Assembly: GCA_052145115.1 (NCBI GenBank)
Contig: JBKQPG010000085.1
Span: forward strand, 6,187 to 70,186
Length of the DNA: 64,000 nucleotides
Source: CAIVVT01 sp052145115
Lineage (GTDB): Bacteria; Acidobacteriota; Terriglobia; Bryobacterales; Bryobacteraceae
Direction of reading: 5' to 3'
In this document: in pieces, positions 9,337-17,212 of the stretch
Numbering within the stretch: the stretch's first letter is position 1
How the letters are laid out: each line of letters starts with the position of its first letter
Program-made: the position numbers and the translations under genes
Notes under the pieces: model-generated
Database searches by the model: none
The model's input: only the letters and a program-made list of their open reading frames with translations
Told to the model about the DNA's origin: nothing

Positions 9337-9713
9337 ACCGTCCTGATCGTCCGGAACGTCTTGAAGACGACCTGCGCAACGCCTTGCGTCGTGAGCAGCC
9401 GCCCCTGGGCTTTGAGGCCCGGCTCATGGCGCGGCTGGCGGCCGAGCCGCAGCCTCAATCAGTGTGGGCGCGGGTTGGGGAAACCATCTCGGCCTGGTTC
9501 CAGGCTCCGCTTTTCGCCCGCGCCGCACTGGCCGGCGCGCTCTGCCTGCTGGTCGTGTGCGGCGTCAATTATGAGCACCGGCAGGTGCAGCGCGTTCGCG
9601 GCGAGGCCGCTAAGCAGCAACTTTTGCTGGCCCTGAGAGTCACGGGCAGCTCTCTCAGGGAAGTGCGGGAGAGCCTGCGCCAGGTGAGCGCGGACTACTC
9701 CGACGCGCAGTAA
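9333..9713 (+). CDS. Putative membrane-anchored anti-sigma factor
   Basis: 126 residues. The N-terminal cytosolic half is charged, a single transmembrane helix lies at about residues 60-77 (FARAALAGALCLLVVCGV), and a short coiled-coil-like tail follows (RVRGEAAKQQLLLALRVTGSSLREVRESLRQ). No His/Cys zinc motif of the ZAS family is present. The call rests on topology and on the ATGA overlap with the ECF sigma gene. It is probably the membrane tether that controls that sigma factor; an accessory regulator is the alternative. Confidence 0.68.
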   Translation: MNRPDRPERLEDDLRNALRREQPPLGFEARLMARLAAEPQPQSVWARVGETISAWFQAPLFARAALAGALCLLVVCGVNYEHRQVQRVRGEAAKQQLLLALRVTGSSLREVRESLRQVSADYSDAQ

Positions 9714-9775
9714 GGAATTGGGCCATGGGCCGGCTGGGCTTGAGCGCCCGCTGGGTGAGTGAAGGAGATGATTTT

Positions 9776-10333
9776 ATGAAACTGTTCGTGCCATTGTTCG
9801 TACTCGCGGCCTGCGCGGCGCAGGCCCAGCTCTTGAAGATTCCGCCCTCGTTCGACCAGCTCGCCGCCAAGGCCGACGAGGTCGCCGACGTCTCCCTCGG
9901 CCCCGACATGCTCGGCATGGCGACTGCGTTCCTGTCCGACAAGAACCCCGACGAAAAGGCCGCCAAGCAGGCCGTCGGCGGCGTCAAGGGCATCTTCGTG
10001 CGCACCTATAAGTTCGCCCATGAGGGCATGTACTCCGACGCCGACGTCGAGCTGCTCCGCGCCCAGCTTCGCGCCCCCGGCTGGGCCTGCATCGTCAACG
10101 TCCGCAGCAAGAAGACCGGCGAGAATACTCAGGTCTGTTTCTTCGCCCAGAAGGGCCAGCCCGGCGGCATGGCCGTCGTTTCCGCCAAGCCCAAGGAACT
10201 CACCGTCGTCACCATCGCCGGCCCGATCGACGCCCAGCACCTGGGCGCGCTGGAGGGCCAGTTCGGCATACCCAGGATCGAACGCGATTCCAAGCCGAAC
10301 AAGCAGGACAAGCAGGACCATCCCGACCAGTGA
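9776..10333 (+). CDS. DUF4252 secreted protein, paralogue 1
   Basis: 185-residue exported protein. The ATG at 9776 has AAGGAG nine bases upstream and begins a signal peptide ending AACAAQAQ. The mature part holds KIPPSFDQLAAKADEVADVSL, FVRTYKF, APGWACIVNVRSKKTGENTQVCFFAQ and PKELTVVTIAGPID, the conserved blocks shared by all three paralogues here. DUF4252 proteins often follow an ECF sigma/anti-sigma pair in Acidobacteria and Bacteroidetes; biochemical role unknown. The C-terminal tail (SKPNKQDKQDHPDQ) recurs as a stray 18-codon piece at 12125-12181. Confidence 0.85.
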   Translation: MKLFVPLFVLAACAAQAQLLKIPPSFDQLAAKADEVADVSLGPDMLGMATAFLSDKNPDEKAAKQAVGGVKGIFVRTYKFAHEGMYSDADVELLRAQLRAPGWACIVNVRSKKTGENTQVCFFAQKGQPGGMAVVSAKPKELTVVTIAGPIDAQHLGALEGQFGIPRIERDSKPNKQDKQDHPDQ

Positions 10334-10373
10334 GGCCGCCCGTCCCGCCCCTACTAGTAAAGGAGATAAGACC

Positions 10374-10907
10374 ATGATCAAATTCGCAGCGCCCATGTTC
10401 TTAATCGTGCTGGCGGCCTGCGCCGCCCAGGCACAGACATTGAAACTCCCCGCCTCCCTCGACAAGCTGGCCGCCCGGGCGAAGGAGGTGGTCGACATCA
10501 AGCTCGATGCGAACCTGCTGTCCCTGGCCGCGAAGCCGCACGCCGGCAAGGAAGCGCACGGCGCGATCGAATTGAAGAACGTGGGCAAACTCAAGGGCGG
10601 CTTCGTCCGCAGCTACGAGTTCGAACAGGAGGGCGAGTACTCTCAGGCCGACGTCGAGGCGATCCGTAGCCAGCTGCGCGGCCCCGGCTGGTCGTGCATG
10701 GTCAACGTCCGTAACAACAAGAAGGGCGAGACAGCGCAGGTCTGCCTCCATGCGACGGACGGCGCCGGGGACGGGTTCGCGGTCGTGTCGGCCGAGCCTA
10801 AGTCGCTGACGATCGTCAATCTGCTCGGCGCGGGCGACCTGTCCGATCTCGGCTCGTTGGGCGATCATTTCCAGATGTCGGACAGGAGCCTTACGAACAA
10901 GCCGTAA
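10374..10907 (+). CDS. DUF4252 secreted protein, paralogue 2
   Basis: 177 residues with signal peptide (MIKFAAPMFLIVLAACAAQAQ) then TLKLPASLDKLAARAKEVVDIKL, GGFVRSYEF, GPGWSCMVNVRNNKKGETAQVCLHAT and PKSLTIVNLLG. AAAGGAG lies about seven bases before the ATG. The leader and first 30 codons are nearly identical in DNA to paralogue 3 at 12223, showing a recent duplication. 40 bp separate it from paralogue 1, so they are probably one transcript with the sigma factor. Confidence 0.85.
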   Translation: MIKFAAPMFLIVLAACAAQAQTLKLPASLDKLAARAKEVVDIKLDANLLSLAAKPHAGKEAHGAIELKNVGKLKGGFVRSYEFEQEGEYSQADVEAIRSQLRGPGWSCMVNVRNNKKGETAQVCLHATDGAGDGFAVVSAEPKSLTIVNLLGAGDLSDLGSLGDHFQMSDRSLTNKP

Positions 10908-10960
10908 ACGGCTTTCTCGGAGCGCCGGGCGCACGCTGAACAGGATCCGGGAGTCCAAAA

Positions 10961-12079
10961 ATGGAAACTCCAGCTCAACTCCTTGTTGGCTTTTCGCGAT
11001 GGAGCATAAATACCGCCTGCGGATTATCTCGATTCATCCTGATCGTATTCGTTTTCGGTTCCGGCCTCCCCTTCACGCCGCTCGCGACTGCACACAGCGC
11101 TACTGACCGTGTGCAACTTCAATTGAATACCGATGAAGCGGACATGGTACTGGCGATTCTTGCAAGAAAAACCGATGGACTGACCACGGCTGAGTCGGAC
11201 TGGCAAAGGCTATTTGCCACGGAACCGTATATCCGGTTGAAGAAGCGCGAAGCGAGTTTAAAGCGCGACTTCACGGACGACGATTTCAAGACGTTTGTGC
11301 TTTCTCCCGGCCTGGCGGCCAAAGCGGATGCGCTGCGCCACACCCTGGCGGATTGGAAGAAGGCCGATCTCACCGCGTCAGCGGTGCGGGTGCTAGCTTA
11401 CTTGCCCGAACAGGCAAAGATCCACGCCAAAGTATTTCCCGTTATCAAGCCCGGGACCAACAGCTTCGTGTTCGAGACGCAGAGCGATCCAACCATCTTT
11501 TTGTATCTGGACCCCCAGGAATCTGCCGCGAAATTCGAGAACACGGTCGCGCATGAGCTGCACCATATTGGTTTTTCCAGCGTGGATTCTCTGGCCGAGG
11601 CAAAGCTGAAGGATCTGCCGCCGAATGTCAAGTCCGCAGTGGATTGGATGGGCGCCTTCGGAGAAGGCCTTGCCATGCTCGCGGCCGCCGGAGGTCCCGA
11701 CGTTCATCCCCACGCAGTCAGCTCGCCCGACGAACGCGCGCGCTGGGATCGCGACATGGCTAATTTCAACGACGATTTGGCCACGGTACAGCAATTCTTC
11801 CTGGACATCATAAATCGAAAACTCAGCACCAAGAGCGAGATTGACGAGAAAGCCTATTCATTCTTCGGCGTACAGGGACCGTGGTACACAGTGGGATACA
11901 AAATGGCGGTGATTGTCGAGAAGCGGTATGGCCGCGCCGCGTTGATTGACTGCATGATCGATCCTCGCGAGCTTTTGGCACGCTACAATTCCGCCGCCAC
12001 GGAACTGAACCACATCCAGAAAGACCAACTGGCGCTGTGGTCCCCTGAATTGCTGACAAAGATCGCCGTTAGCCCTTGA
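10961..12079 (+). CDS. Putative DUF5700-like zinc-dependent peptidase
   Basis: 372 residues with a hydrophobic segment at about residues 24-40 that may act as an uncleaved signal anchor. HELHH at about residues 197-201 is an HEXXH zinc-binding and catalytic motif, and GEGLAML about 36 residues later could supply the third, glutamate ligand of a gluzincin. This arrangement fits the DUF5700 family of putative peptidases; substrate unknown. It interrupts a tandem array of DUF4252 genes, and its codon use and GC are visibly less extreme than theirs, suggesting insertion. Confidence 0.7.
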   Translation: METPAQLLVGFSRWSINTACGLSRFILIVFVFGSGLPFTPLATAHSATDRVQLQLNTDEADMVLAILARKTDGLTTAESDWQRLFATEPYIRLKKREASLKRDFTDDDFKTFVLSPGLAAKADALRHTLADWKKADLTASAVRVLAYLPEQAKIHAKVFPVIKPGTNSFVFETQSDPTIFLYLDPQESAAKFENTVAHELHHIGFSSVDSLAEAKLKDLPPNVKSAVDWMGAFGEGLAMLAAAGGPDVHPHAVSSPDERARWDRDMANFNDDLATVQQFFLDIINRKLSTKSEIDEKAYSFFGVQGPWYTVGYKMAVIVEKRYGRAALIDCMIDPRELLARYNSAATELNHIQKDQLALWSPELLTKIAVSP

Positions 12080-12124
12080 GTTTGGCTCGGGCGCCAGTCC
12101 GGCATACCGAAAAGGAGTTACGCC

Positions 12125-12181
12125 ATGAAGCTCAATTCCAAGCAGAACAAACAGGACAAGCAGGACCATCCCGACCAGTGA
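12125..12181 (+). pseudogene. 18-codon remnant of a DUF4252 3' end
   Basis: Encodes MKLNSKQNKQDKQDHPDQ after an AAAGGAG. The last 13 residues match the tail of DUF4252 paralogue 1 apart from one Pro/Gln difference, and the DNA match continues through the stop codon into the following leader and the next DUF4252 gene. This is a duplication scar rather than a functional gene, although it keeps a ribosome site and a stop codon. Confidence 0.7.
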
Positions 12182-12222
12182 GGCCGCCCGTTCCGCCCTG
12201 TACCAATAAAGGAGATAAGACC

Positions 12223-12765
12223 ATGATCAAATCCGCAGCGCCTCTGTTCTTATTCGTGCTGGCGGCCTGCGCCGCCCAGGCACAGACATTGAAACTCCCC
12301 GCCTCCCTCGACAAGCTGGCCGCCAAGGCCCAGGAGGTCGCCGACGTCAACCTCGACCCCGCCGTGCTGGCCATGGCCGCCGGCTCCAACTCGGCCCCCA
12401 AATCGGGCCAGGATGCCTCATCCGCCCACCATGGGCCCTTCGACAATATCAAGGGCGGCTTCGTCCGCAGCTACAAGTTCGCCCACGAGGGTGAATACGA
12501 TCTCACCGACGTCGACGCCGTCCGGAGCCAGCTCCGCGAGCCCGGCTGGGCCTGCATCGTCAACGTCCGCAACAACAAGACCGGCGAATCCGCGCAGGTC
12601 TGCTTTCACGCCACGGACGGCAAGCCCGACGGCCTCGCCGTCATCGCCGCCCAGCCCAAGGAACTCACCATCGTCAACATCGTCGGCACCGGCGACATCA
12701 ACCAGATCGGCGCAGTGGAGAAAGAGTTCCACGTGGCCGATATGAGTTTCACCAACAAGCCCTAA
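12223..12765 (+). CDS. DUF4252 secreted protein, paralogue 3
   Basis: 180 residues. The signal peptide (MIKSAAPLFLFVLAACAAQAQ) and the next 14 residues (TLKLPASLDKLAAK) match paralogue 2 almost exactly, while FVRSYKFAHEGEY and PGWACIVNVRNNKTGESAQVCFH are closer to paralogue 1, so it reads like a mosaic of the two. Ends TNKP like paralogue 2. Function unknown; presumed part of the sigma-factor regulon. Confidence 0.85.
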   Translation: MIKSAAPLFLFVLAACAAQAQTLKLPASLDKLAAKAQEVADVNLDPAVLAMAAGSNSAPKSGQDASSAHHGPFDNIKGGFVRSYKFAHEGEYDLTDVDAVRSQLREPGWACIVNVRNNKTGESAQVCFHATDGKPDGLAVIAAQPKELTIVNIVGTGDINQIGAVEKEFHVADMSFTNKP

Positions 12766-12831
12766 CCCCTTGTGTGACGGAGCCGCGACTGAAAGGAGCG
12801 GCTATTGGGTGGGGCCGACGTCCACGTCTGC

Positions 12832-12851
12832 GCCGGACCTCTAGGTCCGGC
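12832..12851. repeat. Palindromic hairpin downstream of the DUF4252 array
   Basis: GCCGGACCT and AGGTCCGGC are perfect inverted nine-mers separated by two bases, inside a longer GC-rich structured stretch (12770-12960) that repeats the words GGAGCGG and GAGCCGC. No U-tract, so it may be a terminator-like stem or a short intergenic repeat. Confidence 0.4.
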
Positions 12852-12996
12852 CCCAATCCGGCGCGGCTCGCCCTGAAGGAGCGGAGGCGTATGCACCTTT
12901 TCCCGAGCCGCGTGTTTCTGAGCCGCTCCCCGTGCGGAGCGGAGGCGCTAATGTTCTCTCCGCAACCTGCCACTTGCATTGGCCATGGAGGCGATC

Positions 12997-13398
12997 ATGA
13001 ATCTCAAAACTTGTGCCCTTGCCATTCTGCTGCTTCTGGCCGCCGGGAAGCCCGCGCGCGCCGCCGCGGCCAGCTTTGAGGCCTTCGCCGGCGGCCTCGA
13101 CATGCAGCTCGAACTCCGCCCCGCGCCCCTTCCCTGGACGTCCGCGGCCGGGCGTCTCGCGCCCCCGCCGGCCGGCTCCTGGCGGCCCTTGCTGATCGTC
13201 ACCGCCGCCCCGCCCGCTCGCGCTCTCGGCGTCTTCGTCTCCGCCTCCCCCGGCCGCCTCGCCCTGCTCATCGCCACGCCCCGCTCCTCCCACGCGACTC
13301 TGATCGAGCTGCGCCTGAACCTCGGCCCGCTGCTGGCTTGGTTGCGTTCCACTGGCCTGGTCGTGATCCCCGCCGCCCGTCACGACGCCGAAGATTAG
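12997..13398 (+). CDS. Small secreted protein of unknown function
   Basis: 133 residues starting at ATG 12997 with GGAGG nine bases upstream. A signal peptide (MNLKTCALAILLLLAAGKPARA) is followed by an Ala/Pro-rich mature part with short hydrophobic strands (LLIVTAAPP, LGVFVSASPGRLALLIATP). No recognised family. Same strand as, and immediately after, the DUF4252 genes, so it may belong to the same regulon. Extreme GC in third positions fits a real coding frame. Confidence 0.6.
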   Translation: MNLKTCALAILLLLAAGKPARAAAASFEAFAGGLDMQLELRPAPLPWTSAAGRLAPPPAGSWRPLLIVTAAPPARALGVFVSASPGRLALLIATPRSSHATLIELRLNLGPLLAWLRSTGLVVIPAARHDAED

Positions 13399-13455
13399 CC
13401 GCCCTTCGTTTCTGCACCCGACCAGCCCACAAGCTGCGCCATCCTCCCGCCTGCT

Positions 13456-15564
13456 TCACCACCCCAGCAGCGCTTCGGCCGCCCTCACAATGTCCTCCGT
13501 CTGCGGCAGCACCGCGCTCTCCAGCTGCGGGTGATACCCCACCCATGTGTCCGCCGCCGCCACCCTCCGCACCGGCGCATCCAGGTGTTCGAACAGCTGG
13601 TCGGAGATCCGCGCCGCAATCTCCGCCCCGAACCCGAAGCTCAGCGTGTCCTCGTGCACAATCAGCGCCCGCGACGTCTTCTTCACCGCCGCCGCAATCG
13701 CCTCCCAGTCGTACGGCGCCAGCGTCCGCAGGTCGATCACTTCAATCGACACCTCCGGCCGCCGCCCCTCGATCTGCGTCGCCGCCTGCAGCGACTTCTG
13801 CACCGTCGCCCCATAAGTGACAATCGCCAGGTCCCGTCCCGGTTTCGCGATGCGCGCCTTCCCGAACGGGATCGTGTACTGCGGCCCCGGATGCGGCGAC
13901 CGGTTGTACGGCTCCCTGTACAGCCGCTTGTGCTCCAGGAACAGCACCGGATCGTCCGCCCTGAGCGCCGTCCGCAGCAGCCCGCACGCATCCAGCGCAT
14001 TGGACGGAAACACCACCCTCAGCCCCGGAATGTGCGTGAACGCCACCTCCCCGCACTGGCTGTGGTACAGCGCCCCGCCGTTCAGATATCCCCCGATCGG
14101 CACCCGCACCACCATCGGCGCCTTCCACCCATTGGCCGACCGCCAGCGGATCGTCGCCAGCTCCTCGCGGATCTGCATCATCGCCGGCCAGATGTAGTCG
14201 AAAAACTGGATCTCCGGCACCGGCATCAGCCCCCGCGCCGCCATCCCGATCGCCCGCCCGATGATGCTCGCCTCGGCCAGCGGCGTGTTGAAGCAGCGCT
14301 CCACCCCGTAGCGCGTCTGCAGCCCCATGGTTGCTTTAAAAACGCCGCCCTTGCCCTTGACCTCATTGAGATTCTCCACCCGCCCGCAGTCCGCCACGTC
14401 CTCGCCGAACACCACGATCCTCTCGTTGCGCGCCATCTCCTCGCTCAGCGTGCGGTTGATCTCATCCACCATCGTCCGCGGCTCGCCCTTGAACTCCGGT
14501 TCAGCCTCGAACTGCGCCCCGCACGGATCCACGTCCGGCGAATACAGAAATTCGTGCGCGCTGGTCCCCGCCGGCCCCGCCTCGTTGAGTACCCGCGCCG
14601 TGATCTCCTGGATCTCCGCGTCCACCTCATGGCACATCCGCTTATAGCCTTGCTCGTCCAGCAGCCCCTCGCCGATCAGCCACCGCGGATACGTCACTAT
14701 TGGGTCCGCCGCCGCCTCCGCCTCGCGCTCCGCCACCGTCTTGTACAGCCGCTCGTCGTCCGACAGTGAATGCGAATACGGCCGGATCACGTGCGCGTGC
14801 ACCAGCGCCGGCCCGTGCCCCGTCCGCACCCAGTCGATCGCCTGTTGCAGCGCCCCGGCCGAATCCAGGAAATCCTTGCCGTCGCACTCCACCGCCAGCA
14901 GGTTCGGGAATCCGCTCACCAGCCGTGCAATGCTCCCCCCCGCGGTCTGCTGCTCCACCGGCACCGAAATCGCGTACCCGTTGTCCTCCACCAGGTACAG
15001 CAGCGGCAGCCGTCCCAGGCACGCCGCGTTCAGCGACTCCCAGAATTCGCCCTCGCTCGTCGCCCCTTCGCCGCTCGTGCACAGCGTCAGCTCGCGCGAT
15101 CCCGGATTCGCCAGCCGCCGCGCCTCCGCCGCCCCCACCGCCTGCACGAACTGCGTCCCCGTCGGCGACGAGCCCGTGAAAATGTGCAGCTCCGGGTCGG
15201 ACCAGTGCGACGGCATCTGCCGCCCGCCCGAAAACGGATCCGCCGCCGCCCCCACGCTCGCCAGCAGCATCTGCTCCGGCGTCACCCCCAGCGCCAGCGC
15301 CAGCGCCCGGTCCCGGTAGTACGTGAAAAACCAGTCCTCGCCCGGCTTCAGCAGCAGCCCCGCCGCCGCCTGCACGCACTCATGCCCCGCCCCCGAAATC
15401 TGGAACCAGATCCGGCTCTGCCGCTTCAGCAGCACCTCGCGGTCGTCCAGCCGCCGCGCCATCTGCATGATGCGAAAGGCCTGAACCAGCGTCTCGCGGT
15501 TCAATCCCAGGTAGTTCCGCGCCCTTTTCCCGGCCGTCGCCACTCCCCGCGCAGGCATCGCCAT
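13456..15564 (-). CDS. 2-oxoacid dehydrogenase E1, alpha and beta subunits fused
   Basis: 702 residues. The alpha half (about 1-350) has the thiamine-diphosphate motif GEGATSEGEFWESLNAACLGRLPLLYLVEDNGYAISVP and the phosphorylation-loop-like IRPYSHSLSDDERLY. The beta half (about 365-702) has NERIVVFGEDVAD, FNTPLAEASIIGRAIGMAARGLMPVPEIQFFDY and LIVHEDTLSFGFGAEIAARI. The order and motifs fit branched-chain 2-oxoisovalerate dehydrogenase or a pyruvate/acetoin-type E1; the substrate is not decided. Neither E2 nor E3 genes are nearby, so the complex must draw them from elsewhere. Confidence 0.88.
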   Translation of the reverse strand: MAMPARGVATAGKRARNYLGLNRETLVQAFRIMQMARRLDDREVLLKRQSRIWFQISGAGHECVQAAAGLLLKPGEDWFFTYYRDRALALALGVTPEQMLLASVGAAADPFSGGRQMPSHWSDPELHIFTGSSPTGTQFVQAVGAAEARRLANPGSRELTLCTSGEGATSEGEFWESLNAACLGRLPLLYLVEDNGYAISVPVEQQTAGGSIARLVSGFPNLLAVECDGKDFLDSAGALQQAIDWVRTGHGPALVHAHVIRPYSHSLSDDERLYKTVAEREAEAAADPIVTYPRWLIGEGLLDEQGYKRMCHEVDAEIQEITARVLNEAGPAGTSAHEFLYSPDVDPCGAQFEAEPEFKGEPRTMVDEINRTLSEEMARNERIVVFGEDVADCGRVENLNEVKGKGGVFKATMGLQTRYGVERCFNTPLAEASIIGRAIGMAARGLMPVPEIQFFDYIWPAMMQIREELATIRWRSANGWKAPMVVRVPIGGYLNGGALYHSQCGEVAFTHIPGLRVVFPSNALDACGLLRTALRADDPVLFLEHKRLYREPYNRSPHPGPQYTIPFGKARIAKPGRDLAIVTYGATVQKSLQAATQIEGRRPEVSIEVIDLRTLAPYDWEAIAAAVKKTSRALIVHEDTLSFGFGAEIAARISDQLFEHLDAPVRRVAAADTWVGYHPQLESAVLPQTEDIVRAAEALLGW

Positions 15565-15750
15565 CGAATCCGTGCTCCCTCTGCAAGTTTAGCGGATGAA
15601 AAACCCTGCACAACAGTCAAGTTACGGGCCAAACGCGCTCCCGGCACGCGCGCGCCGCTTCCCTACGCCCGCGCCGACGCACCCTCCGTCGCGTTACAGA
15701 TGATCGGGCTTCGAAATTGGAGTCAGCGCCCTGTTTCGCCGGCCGCTCGC

Positions 15751-16128
15751 TCATCGCTTTTTCTTGAGTTCGTTCTGCGCCACGCGCGCCGTGACCATCT
15801 TCTTCACCAGCGAGGATGGAAGCGGCTTGTCCAGGGGGAAGCGGATGGTCCCCTTGGCGATCGAGTAGCCGGCCAGTTCGTCCTTGAACTGCTCGATCAC
15901 GGCCTTGCTCCCGGGGAAGAAGCTGCAGTGCCCGGCGAACGCGGCGTAGTACACCAGCGGACCGTTGTAGCGCAAGGCGGGCATCCCGTAGCTGATGACC
16001 TCCTCCGTCTCCTTCGGCGCTGCCGTCCGGATCACCGCCCGCAGCTTCTCCAGGGTCGTCCTGGCGGGTTCCGGCAAGCCCGCCAGGTACTCGTCCACGC
16101 TCATAGGAACTTCGGCTTGCTTTCGCAT
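15751..16128 (-). CDS. DUF1801 (YdhG-like) protein
   Basis: 125 residues with the DUF1801 pattern: SVDEYLAGLPEPARTTLEKLRAVIRTAAPKETEEVISYGMPALRYNGPLVYYAAFAGHCSFFP and a lysine-rich end. The family has a YdhG/YjbR-like fold; an iron-chaperone role has been suggested for some members but nothing here supports it specifically. Monocistronic, next to a palindromic repeat element. Confidence 0.8.
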   Translation of the reverse strand: MRKQAEVPMSVDEYLAGLPEPARTTLEKLRAVIRTAAPKETEEVISYGMPALRYNGPLVYYAAFAGHCSFFPGSKAVIEQFKDELAGYSIAKGTIRFPLDKPLPSSLVKKMVTARVAQNELKKKR

Positions 16129-16180
16129 TGGACTATGTTAACTCTGCGTGGCACGCCGAACACGCTGACCGGGCGCAACT

Positions 16181-16387
16181 AGCCCGGATGTTGCACCACG
16201 ATCGCAGCGAGGCGCGATGAGAGGGTCCCAACATCAAGCAATGCCACAAAGCGCCCTTGCGGGAGCAGCCCGCAGGCTTACTTGGCGCCTACGTCGAGGA
16301 CGGGGGGTGCCCCCTGGGCCCAGCGCAACGAAGTAGATGCGGCCCTATCGCGCGCCGCAGCCGGTTGTTGGTGAAACATCCGGGTTA
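16181..16387. repeat. MITE-like palindromic element, copy 1
   Basis: About 207 bp bounded by imperfect inverted ends: AGCCCGGATGTTGCACCA at the left, and at the right TGGTGAAACATCCGGGTTA, which reads TAACCCGGATGTTTCACCA on the other strand. A second copy in the opposite orientation lies at 62905-63098, and the two share an interior including the blocks GTCGAGGACGGGGGG and GATGCGGCCCTATCGCGCG. No ORF inside. A non-autonomous mobile element or a structured intergenic repeat family. Confidence 0.75.
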
Positions 16388-16535
16388 GGCGGACGCGCCC
16401 CCCCCCCCGGCGGCCGCTGCAACTTCCTGTAGACTGCCGCCAGCTGGTCGTTCGCCATGAGTGTTTTCGGATCATCGCACCCCGCGTCAACCGTCGACAC
16501 TCCGTCGCGCTGGCCTTGCTCGAGAGATGAATGTC

Positions 16536-17210
16536 TTATGCAGGCGCCTTGATACTGACCGTGTGCAGGCCACATTCGAGCTTTCGCCCGCCCCAACGCC
16601 CGCTCCGCGCGTGCGCATCGTCGGCCGGTTTGGCCGTGCACGGCTGACAGCCGATGCTCGTGTAACCCTGCGCATACAGCGGCAATTCGGGGATTTCGTG
16701 AACACTCAGGTAGCTGCTGACTTCGGTCCAGTTCCAGTCGAACAGCGGGCTCAGTTTGCGCAGGCTGAGACCGGTCGGGAAGGTGTGCATCTCGGAGGGC
16801 TGGAGACCGGCGCGGGTCGGCGATTGCTCGCGCCGCAGGCCCGTGAACCAGACGTCGAATCCCGTCAGTCCCGCCATCAGCGGCTCGACCTTGCGGCGGT
16901 GGCAGCAGGTGCCCGGATCGCTCTCGTACAGCCTGCCCAGGGCGGCCTCCTGCTCTTCCACCGTTTCGGCCGGCAGCAGGTTGACCAGACTCAGGTTCCA
17001 GGCCTCGGCCAGTTGGTCGCGATAGGCGTAAATCTCGGCGAAATGATAGCCCGTGTCTAGGAACAGCACGGGCAGGCCAGGCTCGTACTGCCGCAGCAGG
17101 TGTACCAGGGCCACGTCCTCGGCCTGAAAGCTACAGGTCACGCACGGCCGCGCGGCGCCGTCCAGTGCGGCGGCGATGATCTGGCGGGCGCTGTGAATAG
17201 GATCGCGCAT
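16536..17210 (-). CDS. cysH: Adenylyl-sulfate (APS) reductase, assimilatory CysH
   Basis: Reduces activated sulfate to sulfite using thioredoxin-type electrons. 224 residues. Both cysteine pairs that hold a 4Fe-4S cluster are present (CC at 102-103 and CQPC at 188-191), plus the catalytic ECGLH at 212-216 and the PP-loop-type CSFQAEDVALV. The extra cysteine pairs mark the APS-using class rather than the PAPS-using one. Last gene of cysD-cysN-cysH; its ATG is two bases after the cysN stop, so it is coupled. Confidence 0.93.
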   Translation of the reverse strand: MRDPIHSARQIIAAALDGAARPCVTCSFQAEDVALVHLLRQYEPGLPVLFLDTGYHFAEIYAYRDQLAEAWNLSLVNLLPAETVEEQEAALGRLYESDPGTCCHRRKVEPLMAGLTGFDVWFTGLRREQSPTRAGLQPSEMHTFPTGLSLRKLSPLFDWNWTEVSSYLSVHEIPELPLYAQGYTSIGCQPCTAKPADDAHARSGRWGGRKLECGLHTVSIKAPA

Positions 17211-17212
17211 GA

